The notes under the pieces were generated by a model, which searched no databases, was not told where the DNA came from, and was given only the letters and a program-made list of their open reading frames with translations. From Panaeolus papilionaceus (lineage: Eukaryota > Basidiomycota > Agaricomycetes > Agaricales), in contig JADNRZ010000004.1 in assembly GCA_015501605.1 (NCBI GenBank), positions 248,001 to 312,000 on the forward strand: a stretch of 64,000 bases of DNA, read 5' to 3'. The translations under genes and the position numbers were made by a program. Below, piece after piece: positions 33,818-44,328 of the stretch (the stretch's first letter is position 1; each line of letters begins with the position of its first letter).

Positions 33818-35481
33818 TTAATTATCTCCCATGAGTTCCTCGAGTTCTCGTTCCTCTTCCTCGGTGAGACCAGAAGCCAGAATTTTTGTTTCTTCTTCCG
33901 CGGGCTTCTTAGCAGCAACCATTTTGAACTCCGGAGGAGGGTTCAGTAAATCTACATCATCGGTTCATAAGACATAATTTTCAAAGTGAAACAGATTCAA
34001 CGTACCAGTGAGTCTCCATTTTCTGATCGTTCTATCCAAGCTCGTAGTAATAACCCACGGCTCAACAGCAACCTTTCCGTCCTCCCTCGTAGTCTTGCGC
34101 ATCCATAGACGGATGGCTGTGATATCATGCCAATGGGCATCGACTTCGCCAATGAGCTCCGGCTCATCCGGGCTCGAAACATCATAGGCGCGAATGATGT
34201 CCCCTGCGCCAGTGATAACATACGGCTCGGCGAGATCTGTCAGTGGAAGGGGAAGCAGAGCACGAACTCCGACGGGGTGTGTGATTGGCGCAGGAGGTTT
34301 TTTCGACGCGTTTTCTTCGTCTTCAGAGAGTGCTGACTTGTCAATAACCACCCGGACAGTTTCGTCTGTCGAAGCTGTCATAATATCGTCAATGAGCATT
34401 CCGTACCTTCTGACCCTTGAACAAAGAAGAAAAATCACCGGTCCATAGCTGGCCTTGCCCGTAATATAGTTCGTTTATTCTCGTTCTGTGGTGACTTATC
34501 GTATCAGCCAGTGTAGGGATCCATCGTGGATTGGGTCCATCTTCTTTCTTCAGTTCCCAAACTTTGATGATTCCCATTGTATCGGCAGTGTATAAAATTG
34601 CGGTCGTATCAGACGTAGCTTTACCATCGATGCATTCAACAGGTTGTGTGTGTGATGAAATTGAACCCATGCTCCGTAAAGGTTCTGTTGATTCCGGGTT
34701 TGAGAGATCCCTGCGCGTAATAGGTGTACAGTCAACGGCCAATACAACGAAAACCGACTGACGACCAGACGTACCAGAAGCGTACAATCTTATCAGAGCT
34801 TCCAGATACGAGAAGATTAAGAGGCGGGATGACGAAGAGGGTTTTAACAAAGTCTTCATGTGCCTTCCGAGTAGTCGAGAATTCGCTCTTGTTCTGAGAG
34901 TACTTGGAGTTACGATGGGTCATATAAGATAACAGAGACGTTACGAACGTTGAGATCCCACAGCTTGATAGACTGCTCGAGGTCTAGGCATAAGTCATAT
35001 ACTCCGACTACGAAAATGCAGATTACCCACCTGGTCCCAAGAACCACTGATCAAAATCCTCTTACCCCCCTCCCCTCGCGTAAAGGCAATAGCAGTTACA
35101 GGCCCATTATGCCCCTTGAAAATCTGCAGCGTCTTTCCTGTCTGCAGTGCACATAGAATGAAACATCCGTTAGGTACATACAACGTGTGATGAGAGACCT
35201 GCTTACCTCGAGATCCACCTTGCGAATAACTGTTGTGTTTTCTCCGATCCAGGCTACACCATCGTCAATTTCTATAGCCAATGCTTTTCCTGGGAGTTCA
35301 AATGGGTCTCCGAGTGTCTTTGTCCTCTCTGATTTCTTTTTCCGTGTCTGTGGGTGGCAAGAGAGGCGAGAGAAAGTTGTCAAGATCGAACCAAGGATCG
35401 CAAGAAACAACACGCGAAATTCACCGCTTCGAGTTCAAGCTGCGCCTCTGCAACAAGGAAATTAGAGGTATCGCCGCTCAT
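33818..35481 (-). CDS. WD40-repeat protein, fungal
   Basis: A 408-residue beta-propeller protein in eight exons (35425-35481, 35207-35347, 35031-35141, 34949-34972, 34775-34893, 34439-34710, 34006-34374, 33818-33951). Repeats are visible: QIFKGHNGPVTAIAFTRGEG with ILISGSWDQSIKLWDL, LLVSGSSDKIVRFWDL, ILYTADTMGIIKVWEL, GQLWTASTDETVRV, VITGAGDIIRAYDV and WVITTSLDRTIRKWRL. A short C-terminal tail is acidic (TEEEERELEELMGDN). The binding partner is unknown; I cannot assign an orthologue. Exon 4 is 24 nt. Confidence 0.82.
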
Positions 35482-36152
35482 TCGTCAATGAGTTGCGGTC
35501 GTGAGCCTGTTTGAAAGGATGATTGTCGAAGTAAATCAAGCCGCGTTCACTTGCACACGCGATATAAATGGGATGGCATAATTTATTGTAAACACCATAA
35601 TCAGAAGGTGATAGGGGTATGGTCTAACTAAGGTAGATAATGGTGTTAGGGATAATAGGTAACCAGGGGGGACGGTGCGAGTTAAGAATACACAGCGGCA
35701 GGAAGCTAAGTATATAAACGAGAATAGGTCAAGAACAAAAGGCAATTGAGGGCTACATCAAAAAAGATAAAATCGAAGATAACAGCAAAATAATAGGGGA
35801 CAAAGAGAGAGAGAAACGGGATCAAAATAGATACACAGCAGACGATGGAAACACACGGCTAATGAGACCATAAAAGGAGAAGGATACAGATGCCCAGGAC
35901 AAGGTTAACTGGGATAAATGAGATAGGAATACCATAGGAAGATCGAGGTTGTGGATACAGTTCTGGGGATATAGATCAATGCTTCATAGAGCAGATTAAG
36001 AATCAGAGTAAATGGAAAATGAAGCAGTGTAGAGTTGATAAGAACGAAGGTGATGGTTTCATCAATAATAAGAGTCCAAGTGAGTGATGAAATAATTGAA
36101 AGAGAAGAAAAGGAAAGAAAGAAAAAAAGATAAAAGAGTGTGAGGTCACGGT
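35482..36152. other. WD40-gene promoter and PKA 3' region
   Basis: This 671-bp gap between two minus-strand genes is purine-rich on the plus strand (many GA and AAA runs from 35,700 to 36,140). No exon or inverted repeat is supported. Confidence 0.5.
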
Positions 36153-37609
36153 TTAAAATTCCATGAATTGATATGCGACTGGGTCGAAGCGTTGCTGGAA
36201 AGTGGAATGGCGCTCGCGGCCTGTAAGACCTGGAATTTCATCAGGTGGGGGGAGAGGTAGGTGCAAAAAGTGCCTGGTATCATCAACCGAGGATGTGCGG
36301 GGAATGATAGGGGCCTAAAAATAGGATGTACGTCAGATTGTGGGCTGTGAGAGAAGTGATAAAAAATGACATACATTGATTTCTCGTCGCTCGAGAGCAT
36401 CCCAATCAACGCCTCTGAACCAGGGATGATCCAAGATGTCTTGAGGACCTCCTATCATATTTCCCAAACGCTTTGTACGATCAGGGTTTAGGAATGCGCG
36501 GATGAGATCCCTGGAGAGTCTGTCCATAGTCTTGGGCCAAGCGATGTGACCGTTGAGGATCTTTTCATAGATACCATAGGGAGACTCGTCGAAAAATGGG
36601 GGGTAACCGACGAGCATTTCATAGCAAAGAACACCACATGCCCACCAGTCTGCTGCTTTCCCATGTCCATCTGATTGAATAATTTCGGGAGCGAGGTATT
36701 CGGGAGTGCCACAAAGAGTCCAAGTTCGATCGTCAACGATTTTAGCAAAGCCAAAATCGGTTAAGTGGAGGTAGCCTCTGGAGTCTAAAAGTAAATTCTC
36801 TGGCTTGAGGTCTCGGTAAATAATGTTGAAAGAGTGAAGGTATTTGAGTGCGAGGATGATGGTCGCGAGGTAGAAGCGAGTGACATCAGGGGTAAATCTC
36901 TGGGCGCGACGAAGATGAGTGAAGAGCTCGCCACCGGGAACGTATGACATGAGCATGTAAACGTTCAAACTGTCTTGGAAAGTAGCAAAAAGGTCAACAA
37001 CGAAGGGGTGTTGAACACGAGATAGAATATATCGTTCTGCGTTGACATGCTCCACTTGACGGAGACGAACGATTTCAGTTTTACGAAGGACCTTCATAGC
37101 GAAGTAACTTTGAGCGCCATTATGAGGAGAACCCCTATGGCGAACTAGTAAAACTTTCCCAAAAGTTCCAGTTCCTATAGAGGGATGGGTGAAATGAGTC
37201 GAGGGCAACAATTAAGAATAATAAAATCCCACGGACCGAGGGTACCTCTAACTTCAAAGTCTGCAAGTCTAACACCTGCATGTTGAAGACGAGATTTCTC
37301 GTCTTCTAAGAGACGTTGAGGCTTTGGAATTTGTGGTGAAGTATGGCCGTCTTCTGTTGAGTCTACATCCATTGAATCAGAGGGAGAAAGGGCGATGTTT
37401 GAAGGGTCATCAAGACTGTCCTCGCTGGAAGGTGTAGTGGTATTGGTGTCTAATTGAAGATTATGGTTATTGGTTGTTGTTGTTGAACGCCTTGGTTGAG
37501 TGAGTTTTGGTGATAAAGGCGGAGTTAGAGGAGCTGCAGGACAGAGAATGGACAACTCTTGACGATATTGATGGAATTCTTGAGAAGCAATTATTTCAGA
37601 TTGAGACAT
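36153..37609 (-). CDS. cAMP-dependent protein kinase catalytic subunit
   Basis: An AGC-family Ser/Thr kinase of 444 residues in three exons (37237-37609, 36375-37174, 36153-36314). About 118 N-terminal residues are a Ser/Thr/Pro-rich fungal extension. The kinase domain has the glycine loop GTGTFGKV, AMKVLRK (Lys near 152), the catalytic loop IYRDLKPENLLLD, DFGFAK and the activation segment RTWTLCGTPEYLAPE. The C terminus ends FMEF, the hydrophobic motif that closes PKA catalytic subunits (usually FxxF at the very end), which separates it from SCH9 and PKC. It should be controlled by a regulatory subunit outside this window. Confidence 0.95.
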
Positions 37610-37859
37610 TGTTGGAAGATAAAATATTTATAAAAGGAGAGACAGGAGATAGAGTTCTGAGACGGAGAGACAGAGACAAGGATTGAGGGAGTGTTCAAGA
37701 GAAAAGGCGCACTGCGCTAATAAAACACAGGACTGCGTTCGTTGCTCTTGAAAAAGGCTATAAAAATAAATAAATAAATTCACAAGTTGACTGGATTTGT
37801 CACATCAAATGGTCACAATTATCACACGTCAATTCAATCTATCTACTTTGGTTACTAAC

Positions 37860-39062
37860 CTAAACTCCAAATGCTACCGTAGCCAATCCATATTCATCCA
37901 ATAATACTCGCACTGATCCATCCTCACCTGCTCCTCCTGCTACATAAATCGGTACAAAATGATCTTCACGAGGATGAGATGCTCGAAATCCAACGTGTTT
38001 AGTTAGATCGAATAATGCCCTTTTGCGTTCTTCGTTCTGTTGAATTCGCTTATTCAGTGTTGCCCCATCAATAAAGTTATTTCAATCTCACCGTTTCCTT
38101 CCCAAGTGCTTCGTGAACAGCTTTGTCAAATTCTTGGTGTAAATCTCCAGCCGTATCAGGAGAAAATGATGTTCTATCGCGTAGGTTATGACTTGTCAAC
38201 CCTCCTGAAAGAACTAAAATCCCTTCTTTCCTGAAAATGATACAACAATCCCATCGTCAGTTCCAAGGTGACCAATTTATCCTTTTTTCAAAATCAACCG
38301 TAATTTTGACATACCGCAGTTGTGAAACAGCTTTCCCAATCTCCCAGTTCTTCCCGGGATCAAGACTCGAGTCGAATGACACTGCAACAATCGGTATAGA
38401 CACAAATTCTTCTCCAAACATGATGCGGAACGGCACGAATACACCGTGATCTAACCCTGGCCCCATGAAACCCCTTCCGTCCTCCCCTCGAGCTTCCTCC
38501 GCACTCGTCGTCCGTGCCTTCTGTCCTGACTGCCGAATAGTCAACCGAAATGAGACTCTTATGTATAATTTATATTCCTTTTACTTACCTGTTTAAACAG
38601 TTCCACAACACGTTGTGCGAGTTTCGTGTCGCCCTTCGACTTGAATTTCAATTGGTAAAGTTCAGGTGGAAACCCGTAGTAGTCCATCAGCAATGGGTTT
38701 TCTTTCCCGTAATCAGACACTAATGAACATCCGGACCCGTTAGATTGACACTATTGACGTCAGGGTAGAACAGCTGCATACTCACCGAGACGTTCGCCTT
38801 GCGTTTCCCAGTGTGCACTGAACACGACGATCCCCTTTGGATTATATTTACGCAGCAATGTTGGCCCAAAGTCCTTCAAGAAATTAGCAAGAGGTCCTGT
38901 TGGTCCTTGATGTTTGCCCATAGGTCCCATCTCTGCTGCAACAGTTGGATCAAACGCGATGATAGGAGAACCATGTGCAAAGAAGAATGCTGGAATATTA
39001 TCAGGTGTAGCTGCAAGTTCTTCGAGGGCCTTTCGCCACTTTGGTGCTGATGCTGTAGACAT
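37860..39062 (-). CDS. LigB/DODA-type extradiol dioxygenase
   Basis: A member of the class III extradiol ring-cleavage dioxygenase superfamily that includes plant 4,5-DOPA dioxygenase. It has 312 residues in five exons (38786-39062, 38589-38719, 38315-38529, 38092-38230, 37860-38036). Motifs include PAFFFAHGSP, IVVFSAHWE, LLMDYYGFPPELYQL, LDHGVFVPFRIMFGE, GILVLSGGLTSHNLRD and HPREDHFVPIYVAAGA; the histidines in these are the probable metal and substrate ligands. The substrate is not predictable. The frame is open upstream to an ATG at 39224, which would add a 54-residue hydrophobic N-terminal segment; MSTASAPKW at 39062 fits the soluble family. Confidence 0.9.
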
Positions 39063-39410
39063 GTTGAGAGGTGGCTGAGTATAAGTTGTTGATGATAGAT
39101 TGAAGCTCCTGGTTAGATAGCGGATCGTGTTTCGAAGATACAGGTTTGCAGATGAGAGAATCAGGATAGAAATAAAAGTAATGGCAAGTGTCTTGAGTGT
39201 GTGGGTTGTAGCAATATAAGACATACAAAACAATTTATATTCTTGTCGAAGACATTTCTTTTTAAAAGTGTAATTATGCAGATTAGAAACCAGATAGTCA
39301 TCCACAGAGAATATGAGATCATCATGCTTACATACAATTTCTAAATGGGGAAATAATACTATAGAGTATACAGTAGACTGACTCATGCTTGCTTTTGCAC
39401 TCTTCACAAT
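39063..39410. promoter_or_regulatory. Divergent promoter, dioxygenase and TFB3
   Basis: The 348 bp between two divergent start codons. An AT-rich stretch with TATAGAGTATA lies at about 39360, close to the TFB3 start. The minus-strand frame upstream of the dioxygenase start is open across about 160 bp of it. Confidence 0.4.
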
Positions 39411-40811
39411 ATGTCCACTCGTGTTTATGCTGGAGGATGGCTTCAAGGCAAGACCGTCAGGAAAGGCGGTCCATTAGCTCAATCATCCGCTCATGCAACA
39501 CGTTCATCAACACCTCAGATTCAGAGTACCTCCACCACAGTCTTTGGTGGAGGTGTCAAGGACCCTTCTGGACGAACAAGTGAATTCTCTGTAAGTCTTC
39601 ATACAATTATTCTTCCTAATCATATCTCATTGAGCATTCATTTAGTCTATGGATGACCAATGTCCAGTTTGCAAAAGTGACCGTTATCTAAATCCTAAGC
39701 TGCGGCTTCTCGTCAGCTCTTGTTACCATAAAATGTACGTCGGCCGTCATTGTCATCATGCTTATTCTTTTCAAATTCACCCCTAAATGAATAATCCAGG
39801 TGCGAGTCATGCATCGATCGTCTATTCACTCTTGGTCCGGCACCATGTCCTCACCTCAATTGCAACAAAATTTTGCGCAAACTTGCATTTATACCACAAA
39901 CGTTTGAAGATTTGTCTGTCGAGAAAGAGGTTGTGATCCGGAGGCGAATAGCCAAAGAGTATGTGCATCCTATATTTAATCTGACACGCAGCACAACTTA
40001 CAGCTGACATCTAGATTTAATAAACGGAGAGAGGATTTTCCTGACATCCGTTCATACAATGACTACTTAGAAGAGGTCGAGGATATTAGTATGCATATTA
40101 ACTCTATCCATCCTGATTTTCACATTAACAACTCAACCTCCAGCTTTTAATCTTATAAATGACGTTGATATACCACAAACCGAAGCCAGAATCGCCAAAT
40201 TTCGTGCTGAGAATGCAGCACTGATTGAACTCAACATTCAAAGAGACGAAGCGTATGCTCAGGTCCTTAAAGAACAAGAGGACGCCGAACGCAGGGAGCG
40301 TGAGCAAAGAGCTTCCATGCTTCGACGTGAAGAAGAAGAGGAACGAGAAGAACGAGAAAAAGAACGACGCGAGATTATCGACAAGTTGGAAACCAGTAAC
40401 AAAAACGCTGCTCAACTTATTGCAAAGAGTCGTGCAAACGCAGCCAAACGGTCTTCAGCTCGCACAGTCTCAGCCCCTATGGTCCAAAGCAGTGCCAAGC
40501 TGCTCAGAACGAGAGCTGCTATTGATCTGCCAGATGTACCCCACGTACCCTTTTTGGATGACTTTTACCGTTATGACGAGCCGATTGCACTCAAGCAAGG
40601 AGGTTATGATGATATGTACAGCCAGGCGGTGAGAAGGGACCGGGAAGGCATTATGAGAGGCGGTGGTTACATGGTAGAGGAGGCATGGGCCAGAGCACTT
40701 CGTGATTCATATGCTGGCCTGGCTATTTCGCCTTTGGTAGGTGATTCTTCCGCTGTGCGAGAACCTGTGGTCAAAGATGAGGCTGGTGATGTGGTCATGG
40801 CCTCTGCTTGA
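39411..40811 (+). CDS. TFB3: TFIIH/CAK assembly factor TFB3 (MAT1)
   Basis: RING-finger subunit that holds the CDK-activating kinase on TFIIH. It has 389 residues in five exons (39411-39590, 39646-39734, 39800-39958, 40015-40088, 40144-40811). The C3HC4 RING is Cys66, Cys69, Cys86, His88, Cys91, Cys94, Cys106, Cys111 (CPVCKSD, SSCYHKMCESC, PCPHLNC). The MAT1-specific FNKREEDFPDIRSYNDYLEE follows, then a long Glu/Arg coiled coil and the C-terminal CDK7-anchoring segment. A 60-residue Ser/Thr-rich extension precedes the RING. Confidence 0.95.
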
Positions 40812-40938
40812 TTATATTATGTATATTACTTAGTATTGAATTTGATTTGTAGAGTAATGACCTTGGATCTGTATAAACGGTGCACAATACTTCTGAGTCG
40901 CAGCTTTAATTTTCTATCTATCAACCCACATAATGGTG

Positions 40939-42661
40939 CTATGACACTTTAATACTCCGAACTTCCTTGCTCTGTAGACGCTGCGTTTCTGTCAAAGGGG
41001 CCGTCATCGGGAAGTAGAGCACCTGATAGTCGTTCTTTTTCCTATCAAGTACATCAGAATAACAACTAATCTGGAACAAAGTTTAGACCCACCCAACTTT
41101 GAAAGGCTGTATTCTGAATGCCTTGAGAACAGACGTTTCATCTGATGGCCACAAGCTAACCCGCCGTTTGGAGGGTCCTGTTTTCTGAGGCGAGTTCTCA
41201 TCACCCCGTTTGCGCTTTTGTCCTGAATTATGCGTTTGCCCCATAGTGGTACCATTAAGAACTGTCGAAGTTGATGCTGCACTAGATTTAAGTTATGAAT
41301 CCTGCGAAGGTTATGACAACTGAACCTTGTGCGTTCTCTCCAGACAATCGTGATAGAACCTCCTTTCGGAGGTCTTCTGCTGGTTTACTGTGATCGAAGT
41401 ATGTCAGAGTCACCGCGGCACTATGTAACCATTGAAAACCACCAACTAAGCAGGGTCGAACGTCAAAAGATTTATTGACCCAATATTAGTGACTTCATAT
41501 CCAACGATCGTTCGAGAATGGCCGTTGTGTTGTAGAATAATGGGCATTTTGTGTGTCGAAGTCACACACGATGATTGTAGAGATTCGAACGCATTCATCG
41601 ACTTGATGCTTTGATTGGGTGTAAAATAGTGGACAATCCAATCGATTAATTTATCTGTGTGTAAGGTCAACATAATTCTGAACACGTTTGAATCTTCCAT
41701 ACGGTGATTCTTGTCCTTCAAGTCGAAATCCACAAGTTCAGACCTGAATCAGATTTAACCATCGGGTCACCTGAGATAAAGAGGGAGAAACAAACGGAAT
41801 TCTTCTGTATGTGAGTGCCACCCATAGGTCTATTTGCTACTGTCAAGCACAATTCGCCAGATGTGAACAGTTTGACCGCACCTGCAGTCCCAATCCACTT
41901 GCGAGTGTCAACCAGTCTCTGAAGTTGCTTCTTTCCATCAGGATCAAAGCCTAATATATTGTTGAAATCAGGAGCTTTCAATTCAGCATCATAACGCACC
42001 TTCAGACCAAGCGTCCTCTATCCAACGTTGAAGGTTCCGTACTGAAGGTGACGAAGGCGATTCAAGCAGAGACCGGTAAGCAGGTTGTTGGTCCTGGGTC
42101 ATCAAAGCTGCACAGGCCATAAGAAAGTTTCTGTATCTGTAATCCAATTAGAGACTTGAAATTTCTAGCAAAATGTACATACCCACAACCCCATCCCGCA
42201 TCCCAAGGTTCCCGAGAGTACAACACAGCATTGTCGATGCAAAGTGCGGCACGACGAGTTTTTCCTTTATTATGACTCTTTTCGAGAAGAGATTTGAGCA
42301 GAGGGATGAGCCCTGGTAAATTTTCAATATAATTCGCCTTAAAAAAAAAAAAGAAAGGAAAGCCTTTTGTCGTACCTGGCGTGCAGCTCTTCGGAGGAGG
42401 ATCCGTCATACCAGGGTGCCAAAACACATCAGTCTCTTTAGGGAATGGCCATTTTCGTCGGGGCTGCCATGTTATGGCCTTGGGTACAGACTGCATTCCC
42501 GTTTCGATTCTCGAGCTGGAGTGTTGTCCTGCAGCGGCACTGCTACTCACCCCAACATTCTGATCTTCACAAAAATGGGCTTCGTAATGACTTTCGCGTT
42601 CCTCCAAGGTCATAAAGTCTAGTTCACAGTTACAGAAAGCGCATTTGATAGAGTCCGACAT
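40939..42661 (-). CDS. ZUP1/UFSP-like cysteine protease (C78)
   Basis: Peptidase family C78, which includes Lys63-linkage ubiquitin proteases (ZUP1, fission yeast Mug105) and UFM1 proteases. It has 437 residues in nine exons (42376-42661, 42183-42312, 42000-42136, 41877-41950, 41796-41836, 41447-41743, 41326-41387, 41093-41276, 40939-41041). An N-terminal zinc finger CAFC...HYEAH is typical of ZUP1. The catalytic Cys (about 138) lies in DAGWGCGYRN, with KWIGTA, VDFDLKD, and the His/Asp pair in QHNGHSRTIVGYE and LTFDP. A basic KRKRGDENSPQKTGPSKRR near the end looks like a nuclear signal. A 12-T tract in intron 1 can be misread as coding sequence. Confidence 0.9.
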
Positions 42662-42913
42662 GAATATATAAGAGTATTATTGCGACCTTATGGTGTTGTG
42701 TTCAGAGGTTACGGTGTCGACGTAGACGGTGGTAATGGATCAAGTTCTAAATTGGTTCCTAAAGCGGTAGTCAATAGCTTCCCCGCCAATAAAGACGCGT
42801 AATGATCACGTGAGCGGATATGAACGCGCGTCCAAGCTTGCGAGGACATCTTTACATACTTTTGCTAGTATCTTTACAATTCAAACCACTACAGCCATTT
42901 CACACTCACAATC
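42662..42913. promoter_or_regulatory. Divergent promoter, C78 protease and proteasome alpha4
   Basis: A 252-bp bidirectional promoter. It contains CCAAT (42786-42790) and a CACGTG E-box (42807-42812), both nearer the proteasome gene. Sharing a promoter between a ubiquitin protease and a proteasome subunit is seen; co-regulation is inferred. Confidence 0.5.
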
Positions 42914-44137
42914 ATGTCTAGATCCTACGATCGCGGTTGGTTTTTGTTTTATTTTTGTTCAGCTAACCTTTCTGAATCTGTCTCTAGCTCTCACCGTCTT
43001 CTCGCCCGATGGTCATCTTTTCCAGGTAGACACCCTTTTCGGCCTTGTATTGCATTTGGTGTGCATGATTAACTGTGGCCTACAGGTAGAATACGCTTTG
43101 GAAGCCGTCAGGAAGGGTACATGTGCTGTACGTTCTCTTCATCGCCATTCATGCACATTGTTATCTCACAAGTGACAAAGGTTGGCGTAAGGGGCAAAGA
43201 CGTCGTTGTGCTCGGCGTGGAGAAAAAATCTATCCTCCAACTTCAAGATCCCCGAACAGTGAGAAAGGTTGTCATGTTGGACGATCACGTTTGCCTGGCA
43301 TTTGCAGGTACGCGCCAGTCTTCTCGCAAGGAGCGTCATTTAAACCATTCCCAGGTCTCACTGCTGATGGACGAGTATTGATCGACAAAGCCCGCATCGA
43401 ATGTCAAAGCCACCGCCTGACGGTTGAAGATCCAGTGACTGTTGAGTATATTACGCGACACATCGCTGGGATCCAACAGGTTTGGTTGTATTCCATTAGA
43501 ATGAAAGTACTGCAGTCCTCAACTTGCATCGTAGAAATATACGCAATCCGGTGGTGTTAGGCCGTTCGGAATTTCTACGCTCATTGTAGGATTTGATCCA
43601 CATGATTCTACCCCTCGTCTATACCAAACCGAGCCCAGTGGAATCTATAGCGCATGGAAGGCGAGTCCATTCATTTCTGTTGCCTTCGCTCGACATGCTA
43701 ATAAATTGCAGGCAAACGCTATCGGAAGATCTTCAAAGACGGTGCGAGAATTTCTGGAGAAGAACCACCGTGATGATTTGTCGAGGGAAGAGAGCATCAA
43801 GCTCACTATCAAGAGTCTGCTAGAGGTTGTTCAAACTGGTGCTAAGAACATCGAAATCAGTGTCATGGAGAGCTATGGCAAAGTCACTGTAAGGAATTAT
43901 GATTGTGCTTTGACGTTTCCTTTCTGAATCCTCTGCATAGAACTTGGAGCTCTCTGAGATTGAAGCTATTGTCAGTGAAATTGAGAGGGAAAAGGAAGCT
44001 GGTTAGTCCATTTCCTCGATGGCGATATCGCCCTTAATTGACCGACCAATTCAGAGGCGGAGAGAAAACGATCGCGATTGGCTGCTACTGCAGCAGGTCA
44101 AGCTGCAATGATGGCACAAAGAGCAGAAGATTCATAA
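42914..44137 (+). CDS. PRE6: 20S proteasome subunit alpha4
   Basis: An alpha-ring subunit of the 20S core, 266 residues in nine exons. The alpha-type signature [20 protein letters not shown] leads to [28 protein letters not shown] and [20 protein letters not shown]; the C-terminal helix [20 protein letters not shown] and a basic tail follow. Intron 6 (43661-43711) uses a GC donor (AAG|GCGAGT): it is the only way to join YSAWK to [11 protein letters not shown], a nearly invariant segment. The second cysteine variant KGTCA differs slightly from the usual KGSTA. Confidence 0.96.
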
Positions 44138-44328
44138 CTTTAAAGCTGACATTGATACTAGCTCGCAATTTGTTTTGTATTGTAACTCTTAACCATGATG
44201 ATATGAGCACTTTGATTGGACCCCTTTTGATCTTTATTATGTCAGCAACTGGACTGTGATTGTCTGTAGACGTGTTACGTCGTGTCGCGTTCACGAAATT
44301 ATTGAATCATTCTCATTTTACCACCTCC

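Noticed and set aside
41004..41282. 92-codon minus-strand frame near the end of the C78 protease gene
   Set aside because: It is a shifted frame; the correct frame gives a basic segment and the joined C terminus KNDYQVLYFPMTAPL expected for the protein.
42313..42375. Poly-phenylalanine stretch in the C78 protease
   Set aside because: It comes from a 12-T tract inside a 63-bp intron; removing the intron gives the natural join CTPGLIPLLKSLL.
44260..44328. Upstream in-frame ATG of the GBF1 gene
   Set aside because: The added 23 residues do not resemble the family, and [10 protein letters not shown] at 44329 directly precedes the conserved [11 protein letters not shown] block.
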